Shown here: positions 1 through 12,900 of the stretch, one piece after another
Position numbering within the stretch: position 1 is the stretch's first letter
Layout of the letters: each line of letters opens with the position of its first letter
Assembly: GCA_018417955.1 (NCBI GenBank)
Contig: JACTVC010000017.1
Span: 372,001 to 436,000, forward strand
Source of the DNA: Laccaria trichodermophora
Lineage: Eukaryota; Basidiomycota; Agaricomycetes; Agaricales; Hydnangiaceae
Reading direction: 5' to 3'
Length of the DNA: 64,000 nucleotides
Made by a program: the position numbers and the translations under genes
The notes under the pieces: model-generated
The model's input: only the letters and a program-made list of their open reading frames with translations
Database searches by the model: none
What the model was told of the DNA's origin: nothing

Positions 1-1361
1 GTGTAGATTGTACATACCAAGTCTGGGGATGAACAAATGAAAACTCAGAATAAGGCAGGGAATTGACTGTGACAAGTGCCAAGATGGGATGTAACAAAGT
101 GGAAAATTCTGAATGACTGCAATCTACTGAAAGCAATTCACAACTTGAGGAAGAGATATTTTGAACACTGGATGTCCCTGCTATTGCTATGAGCTTCATA
201 ATGTCTCTGAGCTAGAAAATTTTATATCCTCCTCTAAAAGGTAAATTTAAACTTATTCTCCATTTTATGTATTTTTCACTCAATATATTTGTTGGATTGA
301 GGTAAAATAACTCCCCATCAATGTTTGTAGTGTGTATAATACAAAAGGTATGTAGAAATGTCAAAATGAACATTGCATGATATCTGTAGAAGGTAATTTT
401 CAGAGTTTTTCTGGAAGTAAACAAGAATCTACAACATTGGTTCTTCTTTTCTGAAAGAAGAAAAAATGCTAACATCCTTTTGATTTAGTCCATGGAAACT
501 CAGGATGTCTTTTAAGCAATGCCTGAGATATAGCATGATAGCAAATAAATTTGCACTGGGTATAACTTAAAAAGTCCACAAAAAAAGTATATTTGCATAG
601 AGAATCATCCAGGACCAATCCTTGACATTTTTCTTGGTGAATTGGGGCTGAAAATATTTCACAAGGCACTTCTCATGCCTAGTAACACTATCCCAAAGAA
701 ATAAGCAGAGGTTCTATTTATACAAGGATCTGAGGCCCCCAGACCTTTCTAGGTGTGATTTGGAAATCTCTCTGTCATGCTTTAGTGAGCTTTGTGGGCC
801 ATTTGAGAAACATCTGTGCCCAAAGCTCAAGAGATAGGTAGAAGCACTTAGCATTGACATTTCAGAACACCTATATTGACTGTAACCCCTTGGAAGTAGG
901 GTTTCTGGGAACCATATTGACTATATGTCTCTTGATTTTCACAGTTTGTTGAAGTTTAATTAGCCTTTGCATGCTTTATTCCTGTGAATGTGGTCAGATC
1001 GGATCATGGAATGGTAATAGTTATGTATCTGTACAATACTATGCCAATAAATACCTTTTTCTATCAATCCTGGGCAATATTTGCAACTGGAAATGTCCAA
1101 AGAAGGGAATCAATTCAAATTTACGTTTTTGGGGAGACTATAGAATTTTATATCTCAAAAACTCTATAGGGCTTATGACAATAGCAGATCCAGTGTTCAA
1201 AATATCTCTTCTTCAAATGGTGAATTGCTTTCAATAGATTGCAGTCATTCAGAATTTCCCATTTTGTCAGATCCCATTTTTGGAAGTTGTCACAGTGAAT
1301 GCCCTGCCTTATCCTGAGTTTTCATTTGTTCATCCCCAGACTTGGTATGTACAATCTACAC
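1..1361. mobile_element. Foldback (long inverted repeat) element, left end at or beyond the window edge
   Basis: Base 1 pairs with base 1361: the first 145 bases are a near-perfect reverse complement of 1217-1361, and similarity continues inward with more mismatches (for example 235-285 against 1085-1140 and 340-400 against 985-1040) towards a centre near 681. The element is AT-rich with no convincing coding frame; short frames at 212-669 and 971-1237 lie inside the arms and are rejected. The left terminus cannot be seen, so no target duplication can be tested. Identity falls from the outside inward, as in old foldback or non-autonomous TIR elements. Confidence 0.85.
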
Positions 1362-2566
1362 CTCCTTAGCTATGTCCCATGCACCAGAGCTTAGTTCTTA
1401 AAATGTTTGGTTCTTGTGTTACAGCACCAACTTTGTCCAAAAATTGACCAGACAATCTTTTTGCCCAGTTGGTGTATTTCCTCTATTTTACTAGTCTATA
1501 CTGTCATGTGACCCCTAACAGGTCAACAAGCTATAGCACCACAATGATCCATGCTATGCATTTGAAATTTTGAACAGAGTTTGACAATGTACATGTGGCT
1601 GTGTGTGGAGATTTATTGGACAGAACGTTGAGCATGAGCTGAGATATAAGGGAGATAAGATGGTCACATTGTTGTTTTGCCAAGTTTGCCCATCAAAGCA
1701 AGTCTATCTAATTGACGACCATTTCTCTCCACAGTGCTAGCCTCTATTGACACAAATATTTTTGAGAGTTTACAGTGGAGGTATTGGTAACTCACACACA
1801 AAATTTTGAATCAGATAAGGAGAATATGAGGTGTCTAAGAATATTTTACGGTTGGCTCATGGGTGCTGACCAATTCAGGGCAAACGGGTCAAGGCATTTT
1901 AACACTACCTAAAAGCATCCCTCCAGAATAAAACTTACAGATACAATATGTATATGTTTCCTCCTACTCACTCGCAAAATTTTATGTGCTCCCAATGAGA
2001 GGGAGGCGTGCAATCTGCACTTCAGGCCTGACACTTTTGAGTGACAGGAGGCCTCAGAGGCCGATTCTTTTGATGATAGGAATTGGCCTGAGAGGTCGTT
2101 ATCACTACAGTGCCTCTCTCATCAATCCAAATCGGGAAGGCGATCTAGCCTCCATCTTGGCGCTCAAAGCGTGGCGCCCAAAGAGCCCAAGGTGTCCAAG
2201 GTGTCTGGTGGTGTGCTGCTCACTGCGCACACCGCCCGAGGTGTCCAGAGTGACCGTCTTTGAGCCTATCACCGCCCAAGTGCAAAGGCCTCTCACCACT
2301 CAAGCGCCAAGCGCTAGATGATGTGCTGTGTTTTTTTGTATGTCACGCAGCATAACAATTCCAAGAAAGTTTTGTCATTAGAAATATAGAATTACGGGGA
2401 TACATATGATAACATAACAATGTCCAAAATATAGTCCAAGACATAGTCCAAAAAGCATGTAAAATGCGTGCAAGAAGTTAGAGCTACCAGCAAAATCTCG
2501 GAGAATCAAGTGATCACCATCTCGCGCGACCACCAACTTGAAGCAGATTAACACCCCGCGACGAGC
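1362..2566. other. Non-coding left terminal region of the KDZ element
   Basis: No gene seen. A 17-bp block at 1495-1511 (TATACTGTCATGTGACC) recurs inverted at 15287-15303. A second block at about 2008-2090, with two GGCCT-containing palindromes, recurs inverted at about 15180-15258. On the right the two blocks lie about 25 bp apart, on the left about 500 bp, so something was probably inserted at about 1515-2000. The stretch 2130-2330 contains short repeats around GGTGTCC and CACCGCCC. Confidence 0.5.
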
Positions 2567-5500
2567 TCACGTCAAGCGAGAGGGTCCAGGCTCCCCTTCA
2601 GCGGGTTTGGCTGAGGGGGTGGGGAAAGCGCCTTGAGGGAAATACGGGTGAGGCGGATACGGAGGGACTGGTGCTGCTAAGTCAAAAGCACTACCCACCG
2701 GACGGTCATGGTTCCAGGGTGGCATCCCTGGGAAGGTCCAGCCAGGGGGTGGGGCAGGGTACCCTTGTGGAAAGCTGAACGGAGGAGGGAAGAAGCCATA
2801 TGGCCACTGGTATCCGTGCGCAGGATTGACCCCAGGCCCTTGCATCAGAGGCGGAGTAGGCTGGGATGTGGCATCAGGCACTGGTTTGTCCACAGAAGCA
2901 GTGGGGTTAATGACGACTGGAGCTTCTTCCGTTGGTGCACTTGCCAAGCCAAGCCCTGGGCTCGTAGATGCGTCGACATTCGTGCGAGCTTTCTTGCTGG
3001 TTACCGCTTGTGACGACCTTTCGCTATCCACTGTGCGTTTTGGGGCGGACTTGGACGTCGGGGGGGCTGGATCATCAAAGATGCGAATTGGACCAAATGC
3101 TGACCGTTTGGACGTTGTGGGAGAATCTTGAACTGATGACGGTTGGGGAGCGATGTTTCGCATAGGCGCACCCTTCTGGATTCCCAGGTCTTGAGGCGGC
3201 CCTGCGCTCTTAGAACTGGACACTTTCACGGTAAAGGGATCTCCAGGAGCTGAGATGGCTGCCGGTTGTTGCTTGATTGGGCGTGGCGCGATGCGAAAAC
3301 TACCAGCCGGGTTGAGAGTCGAGGGAGAGGGTTTGGTCATGGAGGCGGCGGCAACAGCACGAGGGGCCGCAGCAAATGCGGAGATTGGTTTGACCAAGAC
3401 TTTCTTGCTAGGGGCAGGTGTTTCGGCATCCAATCTGGCCGCATTGCCTGTGCCACTGCTCTTGGTCGCCGTAGCTTTACCCTTCCCCTTGAGTGCCTTC
3501 GCCGTCATCTTTGCGTTCCCTGACTTAGTGGTCACCGTTGATTCCAAAGTATTGTCGGTGTCAGAATTGCTGATCTCGCTGTCCGAAATGACTGCCTTGG
3601 ACTTCTTGGTCGCTTGCTTTTTCACTGGAGCCACGGGTTCGTCCTCGCTGTCAGATGTCGTTTGCTTTTTGCTTTTGGGCTGTGCCTGTCGGGGTGCCAT
3701 AGTAGGGCGATCCGATGGTGGACTTGACTTGATCTCTATGATTTCATGTGCTGGCGGAAGGGTGGTGGTGCGAGTACGCTTTTCCTGCGACCTGTCGGTG
3801 ATCTGATCGACGTGGCCATCCAGGTAACCACGACGAGTGACCTTAGTGGCTGAGTCAGGACCTGGCGGTGCCTCCATGTACAGAGGCACTTTGCTAGTGA
3901 GCAACACTAGTAAAATAATGTCAGTCCAGAGAACAACGGTTAGTTAGTGTTGGGACTTACTTTCTGGATCCGCGTGAACCACACGAATCCTTGTAGTGTC
4001 AGAGGCAAAGGACTCAGCAAAATGCCGGATGCCATTGCTGCCGAGGTCCTTGATTCCCTGGCTTGTGATCCTTTTACTCTTGCGTACGACCACGGTGGCG
4101 CCTTTAGCAGTTGAGCGTGGAAACGCGACTCCTCTGGGCCAATTTTCAATCCTGAGACCAGCAGGGGCGAGGGTTCTGGACAGCTTAGTCCAAGGAATGG
4201 CGTCAAAAGAAAGATTGAGGTCAAATGGTTCTGCAACGTCACATTAGCGCATATTCTTCCACAAACGTTGCATTGACTTATGTAGAATTTTTTGAAGCCC
4301 CGTTTTGATAACCACCTTCGCCTTCGTGAGGGCAGAGCTTTTACTCCCATTGTCGTCGTCGTCGCCGCTGTTGGAAGAGTCCTCATCTGGTCCCAGCTTC
4401 CTGGCATTGCCAACTGCCTCGCCCGACGTCTTTAGGTCACTCTCTAGCCTGGTCTGGAGTCCCAGGGAGATGCAATTACTGTAGAAATTTTATATTAGAT
4501 GAGACGTTCGACCGACTTGTAAATTTTGGCGTACCACACGTGGTTCTTGAATAAACCACTCATTGTGTCATGATCCATGTGGAGCCACTCCTGCAAGAAC
4601 TGCCAGGATAGAGGTTAGTAGATGTGTTGGTAGGCCGGGAGATGGGACATACCTCCTCCGCACCTGCCGAAAGGTGTACTTGAGACAGACCGACGTCCTC
4701 ATGGATCGAATTGCTGACCAAAACAAAGAGGGACTCAAAGCCGTCTTGTTTGGCTGCTTTGTTTGTGACCCGTTTGAGCTGACTGACCAAGCTGTCAAAT
4801 TTTCTGTGCGTTGACTGATGGTGGAGTGGACATTCGATGCGGCGAGGACTTCATCATAGGCCTCAAGAATCTCCCGCCATTTAGGCTCATGTTCCTTGAA
4901 GCCGATCCAGCAAGTCCGGCCTAAGTCATCGCTATCAGCTCAGAACATATTAAGCTGAAAGGAAAACCTACAATTGGCCCTCGAATCCCCAATCCGTCTA
5001 CATTCCTTCTCCTGATTAGCCAAGAAATACTTCTGATATTTGTTCCACATGGACCCTGTGCATTCATGGGCTTGGGTGCGCTTCCACAAAGAGATGACGT
5101 TCTCACGAGTACGGCCAGACTTGATAGCGAGTTGGTCAAAGGCGTTGTCGATTTTCTGAAAGCCTGCGTTCAACACGTCCCATGTTGGACTTGAGATACG
5201 TCCGGCTTGCTGACGAGGAACCGGCTCCCTACTTCCATCCATGTCTTTGGTGGCATCGTCCGCCAATGGACTATCGTCGGAACTGGGGAAGAGGAAAGAG
5301 TCCTCGTCCTCCGCGGGCGCATCGTAATCCACCTCAGCAGTGCTTGAGCCGGATTTCTGACGTGTGAGATGTGCCTCAACTTCCAACCCACCAGGTAATG
5401 CTCCTGGTGGGCCGAATCCGAGGGCCTTGAGGTGAGCCTCCTTCGCCGTGTACTTTGGTAAAGAGGAGGAAGGTACATCGCCAGAGGATTCTCCAGGCGG

Positions 5501-6412
5501 TCCAAATCCAAGCGCTTTCAAATAAGCATCCTTCGCCATGTGCTTCGGGTAAGTGTCCTTTGCCGTGTCATTTGGCAAAGCATGCTTGGCTGTGGCCCTT
5601 GGCAAAGCGGAGGCTTCAGGCACTTGCTTCGCCGTATCAGCTGGAAGAACAGATGGGAGTGCGTGATCAACAGATGACGCTTCAAAACCATGCGCCTTCA
5701 AAAAAGCCTCCATTGCTGCGTCGTTGGGCAAAACGGAGGAAGGTCCAGGCATGGGTACATCCTCAACAACCATACCAGGCGACCCAAACGCCTCGTTAGC
5801 TTCATCTGTTTGAACAGCGTCATTGGGAAGCATGGAATCTGGAAAGATAAATTGTGGGAAAGGGTTGAGTGGTGGGAAAGGATTGCGTGAGGGAGGAGCC
5901 ATGGCTGTGGTGATGGGTTTGACATGAGGAGAAGGGCGACGATCCTGATTGTCGAACTCCTCGTCAGCGCTTGAAGGCCCAACACTAGAGCGTAAGTGTC
6001 CCGCCACACTGGAAGGGTTGAGGTCCTCATCCAGGGACAGCTCGGCATCGACACACATGGATGCAATCTCTTGACTTGCACCAGCGCCCAACCAGTAGTC
6101 AACTTCAGCCATAGCGTGGTCGACTCTGTTGTCCTCAGTCTCAGGAATCTGTTCAAGAGTGTCGTATCCAGCATCAGAGGGTGGAGGATCGTCAAACTGG
6201 CCAGACGATCCCTCGCCTGTGTCCATATCAAACGACTCTGGCGCGCTCGTCGTTATGCCAAAGTCGGGTTGAGGTGGAAGAGGAGGTGTTGGCGATGGTG
6301 ATTGGGAGGCTGTTCGCTTACGATTTTTGTGTCACGCAAGAGCTGTTTGGTTGACCTTACTCTTGGGCGTCGGATGAAGCGTTCTATGGAGGTTATAACA
6401 GTTCTCTGCCAT
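2567..6412 (-). CDS. Large acidic/proline-rich protein of an Agaricomycete family, accessory gene of the KDZ element
   Basis: Best exon chain on the minus strand: 6412-6356, 6316-4972, 4920-4653, 4599-4535, 4478-4267, 4230-3961, 3906-2567. The first Met (MAENCYNLHRTLHP) opens a disordered N-half with repeats of the type KALGFGPPG at 5400-5520. A conserved-looking core follows (WNKYQKYF near 5030; GFESLFVLVSNSI near 4740; AGAEE before the 4652 intron), then ENWPRGVAFP near 4150, a Ser/Lys/Asp-rich stretch and a Pro/Phe/Tyr-rich tail. Similar proteins of unknown role recur in Agaricomycetes. The frame shifts by one base around 4803-4816, so the copy is probably broken. Introns of 36-40 nt are short but in phase. 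Function is not assigned. Confidence 0.6.
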
Positions 6413-7792
6413 TGCTGAAATCCAAAGTCAGTATGTGATTGAAAATGAGCTGAAAACGACTACACACCGATGAGAATGATAGGCGTCAAGCCCGTAGAGA
6501 GCACAAAGTGAACGGCAAAGAGCAAGTGAGGATGGCAGTACGTTTGGGAGGTCACAGTGGGAAAGTAGATGGCGAGTATGAAAAAAAAAAACTGACAGCA
6601 CGGCTGGCAGGCTCAGAAGCATGTAAAGGATGAGAAGCGACGCACCAGCTAACTGATGTGACAGTGATCAGCAACCACCCCTCCCCCTTGGCAACATTGA
6701 CATGGCAATCCTAGGTTGAGTGTTCCCACATTTCAAGGACTGAGCACACTGTACGTCCTAGCAGCTGTTATGCAACATAAGTCAAGGCGGTCAAGAGGAA
6801 AAACGATTGGCTTCACCTTTGCAAACCACGGCGTAGGAGCGTAGAAACAGTCAACAGTGTGAAATCGATGGGTGACAGATGTCAGAAGCGTTCGTTACTG
6901 CGTGATGCGCGTCTTCTGTGATGGAGGTGCTCTGAGGGGGAATAGGGTGTTGGGGAACGCCTCCTGAATCACCAGAAAGCGCACTGAAATTCCTGGCACA
7001 CGGAATGACGCTCTGCAAACCTAATGAATTGCGGCCACTAACACCCAGTGAAGCAGGGGGAGGGGGGGAGGGGGGCACTAAAAGTTCATGGATGAGCAGA
7101 ATCCGAGGAAGGGGGGAGAGAAGCGAATGATTCACACTGACCTCAAGTGCAACAAATTGACAGGATGGACAGCGATCAGCGCTCTCTGCATCAAACTGCA
7201 GCGTCAAACAACAAGCAAACAGGGACGGTGCCTTGGCGGATGCGCTGGAAGGTGCTGGTACTCCCTCAACGATACTGGGGCACGTACATCATGGACACGT
7301 AGTCGGCCAGGGCGATGAGCGCTTGAGCAACACAAGGCAATCAGGAGTCAAGTTGGGCTCGTCACACACCGTCACATAGTAAACCTAGCACAAATTCAAT
7401 TCACTATATCATATAGTTCAATACAACTCGTGGGTACATCTAACAAGAAGAGGGCGGGGAATGCAGTCTAATCAGGGGATGGTATATGACATAAGGAGTA
7501 CAAAAAATGGTGAAGCGTCAAGTCCAAAAAAGCGTACAAGGGTGTGATACAAGACTGGTCAGACAGGAGAGATGTGTGTGTCAACGAGACCCAAAAATGC
7601 AAAGAGAGGGAATGGGAATGGAGTCCAAGAAGCGTGGAGGGGAGAGCGCTTTTAAATAGGGTCAGATACGATAACAGAGCGAGGACGTTGATCGATGAGT
7701 ACAAGAAGTTGGAGGGAAGAGCACTTAGATAGGGTATAAGAACGTGCAAATAGTTGAAGCAAGCGGCGACGGGTGTGAGGAAGACAGCCACC
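6413..7792. other. Intergenic, nothing firm
   Basis: Between the large acidic gene and the viroplasmin-like gene. Short open frames on both strands lack exon-chain support or recognisable motifs. A polypurine tract lies at 7053-7075. Confidence 0.5.
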
Positions 7793-8553
7793 CTAGAGCC
7801 ACGCAATGCCATTGGTGCGCTCCGCATGGGTGAAAGCTTCGAATGCGGCACTTCTGGTTGTGTATCGCTTGCGCAAAGCATTGGGAACACCCACGCAAAG
7901 AGGGTCGGTTGCTTCCTGAACACAACGTCACATCAACACTGTAAGGCCAACAACACACTTACCAGACTCCGATAGACACCGACAGCGCCCCTGCCTTTGA
8001 ACACCACATAGTAGTAATCTTTTGATGTTTCGACCAGGTTGCGGGCGTAACAATGCCCACAAGCGATAACCAGAAGGTCGTCATTGGCACCGGTGCCTCC
8101 ACTGAGGAGGGTGCCATCCACGGGAGGTGGAAGATTGGCGGGAGCAAGCTCTTGTTCAGAGGACGTCGGAGAGTCCGGCACTAAAAGATGATCAGCTACC
8201 GAACCGAAGCAAGGGCAAATGGCGCTACCTTTGATGACCATGCGGCTGGAGCTGCCGCGGCTTGTAGCTAAAGTAGATATAGTCTTGATTAACTTCATGC
8301 ATACACAGTTGACAGACAGGCACTTGCCATTATCAGGATGTCCCAGAACAATGCTTGGCGCATTGGCCAGCATGTCATCTGAAGCAGGTGTCAGTGGACA
8401 GGCGTGTGAGAATGAAATTCTACTTGCCATTCATAGTGCTATGAGGGGCAGCCGCGGCGCTCAAAGAGCTTGTCGGGAGGTTGTCTGGAATGTTCATGAG
8501 TAACGGGATTCGAAGAGATAATGGAACAGCGAAGTGGACTCACCAAGACACAT
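7793..8553 (-). CDS. Small protein with an RNase H1 N-terminal/viroplasmin-like domain; two GC-AG introns
   Basis: Six exons give 165 residues: 8553-8544, 8484-8428, 8378-8328, 8267-8229, 8180-7963, 7915-7793. All phases agree and the total is divisible by three. The C-terminal ~55 residues follow the viroplasmin/RNase H1 N-domain pattern: YYYVVFKGRGAVGVYRSL, then a PNALRKRYTTRSAAFEAF helix. The family binds RNA-DNA hybrid or dsRNA; no catalytic RNase H domain follows. The second and third introns both begin GCAAGT after an identical AATG, so the gene seems to use the minor GC donor twice. It lies inside the KDZ element. The domain call rests on memory of the motif. Confidence 0.62.
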
Positions 8554-9157
8554 CGGAGGGGTGACGAGAGGCGGTGATGAAGATGATTGACGAGAACAGA
8601 ACAAAGTTAGAGTGGGGGATTGATGCAGAAGGGGGTTAAGGGGCGAAATCAGGGTTGGTTGGCTTTATATATGATCAACTGTACAGTTGTTCGGTAATGG
8701 CCGTAAGCCACCATCAGCACCCAAAAATATATTTCTATAAGGCAGGGTGCTGAGTTCCACATACCAGGCGTTAGATGAGGGAACAGCACAGTGTTCCACT
8801 GAAAGGACTTGATAAAATGTTTTCAGAGATGGTCTTGGCTGTATGATCGGAACTAATCTGCGGAACCAATCTGCAGAACTTATCTCCATGTTTGCGGAGA
8901 TATCTGCCGGATAAACGTGGCCCGAGAAGTAGCCGGTAAACAAACGGCTTTATGCGACATAAAAGTTACCATAGAATATTCCACAGTCCGTTTGCCGCCT
9001 GAAAAACTGGGCAGAATGGATCTATAACAACGCTGGATGACCCCTGTATATATATTTCAAGCATTCACAGGCTAGAAAAAAAAAAAAGTAAAGGTCAGAC
9101 CATACACCAGGTTTGTTGTGAGTTTCCCTACTGATACTTACCTTTCACTCTCTCTCG
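8554..9157. other. Divergent intergenic region
   Basis: Separates the minus-strand viroplasmin-like gene from the plus-strand small basic gene and probably holds both promoters. An A-run at 9076-9089 is the only notable feature. Confidence 0.45.
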
Positions 9158-9889
9158 ATGGCTCGACCACGGTTATATCACACAGCCGATGCCAAACGTG
9201 ACGCCAACAGAGCCAAGAGCACCCGCAGCTACCAAAGGTGAGACACTTTACTGTATACGACTTCTAATAACTCATTGGACACAAGCCATAAGTCTGAAAT
9301 TCTGGCACGCCGGCGGAAGAAAAGACAAAAGTAAGTCAACCCATTGGCTCCATCATCATACGCTCACACTGTTTTCAGTCTCTCTCTTGGTCTCACCACC
9401 ACTAATGCTTCAGGTGGGTCCTCCAATTCGCCATCGAGCCGCTCTTCCATTCGACGGCGCCGAACGTATGTTTATTCCCATATTCTTCTGGTGACGCGCT
9501 GACACCAGTACATTGGTAGCTCGTCAGACCTGGAGTACTGGACATCGCAGGCAGATTCTCGCCACACGAAATTCCGCATCCACACTGAGGGATGCCGCAA
9601 ATCATTTGTCGAGGCCGCTGCTCGGGAGTATTTAAGAACTACCAAGACCGAATCACTTTCAAACCGAATCACTGTTCTTGAAGAATTCTGCAGTCACTTC
9701 ACGCATTACGAGGACGAGCTAATACAGCTTGAAGGAGTTAGCGAGAGTTGGCGAGAAGTGCACGACATGACTTTGGAGGTTGGGGAGACAATTCATTGGC
9801 TTGAGCAATTGTTGTGTGACACATTGCTGGGGACTTTGGTGTTCCAAGCCGCATACTTAGCCAATGGTTATGCCTATCAGATGTCATAG
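9158..9889 (+). CDS. Small protein with a basic N-terminus (MARPRLYHTADAKR), KDZ-element accessory gene
   Basis: Four exons, 9158-9237, 9286-9330, 9414-9465 and 9509-9889, join in frame to 185 residues. Exon 4 has no internal ATG near its start, so the gene is easy to miss without splicing. Residues 1-42 are strongly basic (NRAKSTRSYQSHKSEILARRRKKRQK region split by an intron), as in DNA-binding basic regions. The rest is helical and acidic, with LEYW, HYEDELIQLEG and a Leu-rich C-terminus. Proteins starting M-A-R-x-R-L-Y-x-T with this layout recur near KDZ transposases in mushroom genomes, from memory. It is the only plus-strand gene in the element. Role unknown; a DNA-binding helper is a guess. 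Confidence 0.62.
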
Positions 9890-9943
9890 CTTCAGCAAAA
9901 TATAGATGATGTTCGTCAAACGGTTGGATTGTCAAAAAATACA

Positions 9944-12900
9944 TCATGGGAGAGCATATACGTGTCTAACTAATGCCTGTCGAAATGTCTCGAGTTCCCC
10001 CTCCTTCAAGCCGGTAACATGGCACCCTCTTAAGACGGCGGCGATGCCGGCGAGGACCCATAATCCACAGCTGAAGGCATCGGTCTGAACAGCATCCAAA
10101 AGTAGAGGTTGCGCCGTCCACCCTTCTTCCATGATTATGTGCAGCGGTTGTCCCTCGCGGTTGGATGCGAGAACCAGTCGAGTAATCAGAAGCATTATTT
10201 CCTAGAAAAGAATAAGTAAAATACTACAGTGGAAACTCATTCACTGACACGTATCTCATGTTTCCACGGAGCCCTGTCGGCGAGGCTGTCAAAGAGAAAA
10301 ATGGTACCTGTGGACACCAAGATGACAGTGAGAACCCAATGGCCAGACGGGCGTGTTCGATGGATGGGCAGAAGCCACACATCTTTACACCAATATTCCA
10401 GATGATGCGTACGACGCCAGATTTCAGAGAGTGGACAATTATAGCGTGCCATGTGAAGGTCGAATGTTGAAAAGATGGCACAGCATTTGCTGTCTGTTTC
10501 GTGTATATCGCTGGGGCGGGACCACAAATGTTGAAGGAGAGCGGCCGTACTGTTTATGCAAACATCGTTAAGCCGAGACCCTGGGGTTTCGAGGCGTACA
10601 ATATCCTCCATATCAAAAATGAATCGGTTGGGTTTCCCGTTGGGTACTCGGCGGCGCGTTTTGTGAGTAGATAGTGGCGCAAATGTTTGGAAACACAGGG
10701 AATCAATGATGGTCCTATCCTGAACAAGGGATGACTAAAGAAGTGGTTATCGGTAAGACAGGCAATTTAAGACACTGAGTCAAACTTATGGGTAATTTCC
10801 ACTGCAGCTCTACAGCATGTGCGGGTATATCTTGAAGAGTCAATGGCTCATTGGTTGGAGGGGGTGGCACTTCATCCTCTTCATCAACTTCGGCATCTAT
10901 CATGTCGCCAAAGAGGACTTCCCCTGTGTCCGTCTGCATGTTGTCCAGGTTTATGAAATCGAAGGTGTCATACGCCGGATCAGCAAGCAGTAGTTGGCCG
11001 ATGTTTTGTGTCAGTGGTTGTAGCCATGTCGTGGTTAACGGTTTGGGTGAACGGGGGGTCATGCCACTGGTGTTAGGACGCTGGTTTCGTAATTTCAGGG
11101 CAGCTTCAACATGCGTGTCGAATCGAGGGCCAGAAGCGAGCATGCTACTCCAACGAGACTTCAGTGAGATCAAATGATCTCGACGGCTCTTGAGAAGCAT
11201 CTGAATGGTTTGGTCTAAGAAAGATTAAATTGGGAATTCTCATGTTGCAGAGGAATGACTCACTAGAGGGTGAAAAGACAGCTGTCTCAAGGGCTAAGAG
11301 CTCCTGTCCGAACCAGCGGCATAAATTGTCGGCCTCAACACCTAATCGATGGCGTTCCTCCAAGCAATGATCGAGCTTCAACATGGCTCATATGCCGACC
11401 CGAACCTCAACTTCCTCTAGCCATCGTGGAACCTCCAGCGCGGTACGAGTGATCCACACGTCCTCCATGAGCAACGGGTTGTTGTGCAAGTCATCGAGTT
11501 TGACAGGGAGAGCATCTGGGAGCGGTAGCTCCCATTCGGGTCGGTACATCGCAGCTAATTGTTCGCAGTATGTGTTAAATTTCCGAATCGCCCTGAGAAG
11601 AGCTGGTTTGCGTTTGGCAATCGCATTTCGTGTGTTTTGGTGGATTTTCGTTCCTTTCATGTCATATTAGAAAGAATACATAAATTCAACACACCAGCAC
11701 AAACCTATGGCCTGTTGACGTTCCCCAGCAGCTTGATCTAACCGATCCCATTCGAAAAAACTCCCAATGGCCTGTTTGCGGATGTTGATTTTGAGGTCGC
11801 GTGCTAAAACCAATAGCTTGACGAAATCCAGGTCAATATCCTCGAGTTCCGGAAATGACTCCTGGATGTTTAGCGATGCGTAAAGCTGTTCCACCTTCTC
11901 CTTCAAACGGTCTTGAGTTCTGGCTAGGCTGTCCAGTGTGGATTTCAAGAATCGATCGGCCAGGCGAGAGATTGCATCATCGGTGGTGTCAATGGTGGTT
12001 TGGAGCTTGAGAACGGCATCGAGTTCTTTCTTAAGACGTGCTGGAGCATCTGGTGCTTTGCAGTTAGAAATACAGAGAGATTGAAAAAGCGCAGAACTAA
12101 CGGGCATGGATAGAGAGCTGAGCGGCTTTCTGCAACCGCCACTGAGTCCGTAACTCGCTCATTGGTACACCACATCTACTCAAAATCTTGTGCGACTTGC
12201 TTTCTTCAGTTGTGATGGTCTTGAGTCTGCGCCGGATCCAATCACCAAGGTCATCCCGTAGCTCAGCCCCTATGGAACGGGCCTGTCGATCAAGCATCCA
12301 GATGCGTCGACGTCGCTGTGGAGAGGTCAATAAACAGGAATGTATGCACTGTAGATGGCGTACCGCTGAAACCCGAGTTACACCAATCATTTTCCGTAAA
12401 CGCGACCAAAACCGCTCCACCCCCTCCCCGTCAGAAAGGCCAGGTCCTTCTCGAATGCGTGGGTTGTAGATGATTTGGCAGGACCACTGATGAACGTAGG
12501 CATGCATGGCACTGGTGCCAAAGTCGAGGCGACTTGTGATACTTTCAGGAAGGATGTCGAACTAGGACGTGGTGAGGAAAGAGAGGTGTGAACGAAACAG
12601 GACACTTACTAAGTTGAGACTTCGATCGAGAACACACGCAACATCATAAAGGACGGTCACAGTGCCCGTGGAAGGTAGGAGGGAAAAGAGATGTTCTATG
12701 AGGGAAACGGCATATTTTTGTTGCTCACCAGGAGTGTCGATGTTGGCGAGAAAGAGGGGGACATCGTGGCGACAAACGAGAGCCATCACTCCTCCATCAT
12801 CATAGTGATCCATGTTCGTTTTGACGGTCGATCCACTGCCGGAGTCGTGCCTGTCCTCGCATTCGTCCACTGCTTCATCAGGTACTTTGGCAGGTTTACG

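Noticed and set aside
1495..1511. A clear 8-bp target-site duplication for the KDZ element
   Set aside because: Flanks of the outer blocks share only TA; no 8-bp direct repeat could be found.
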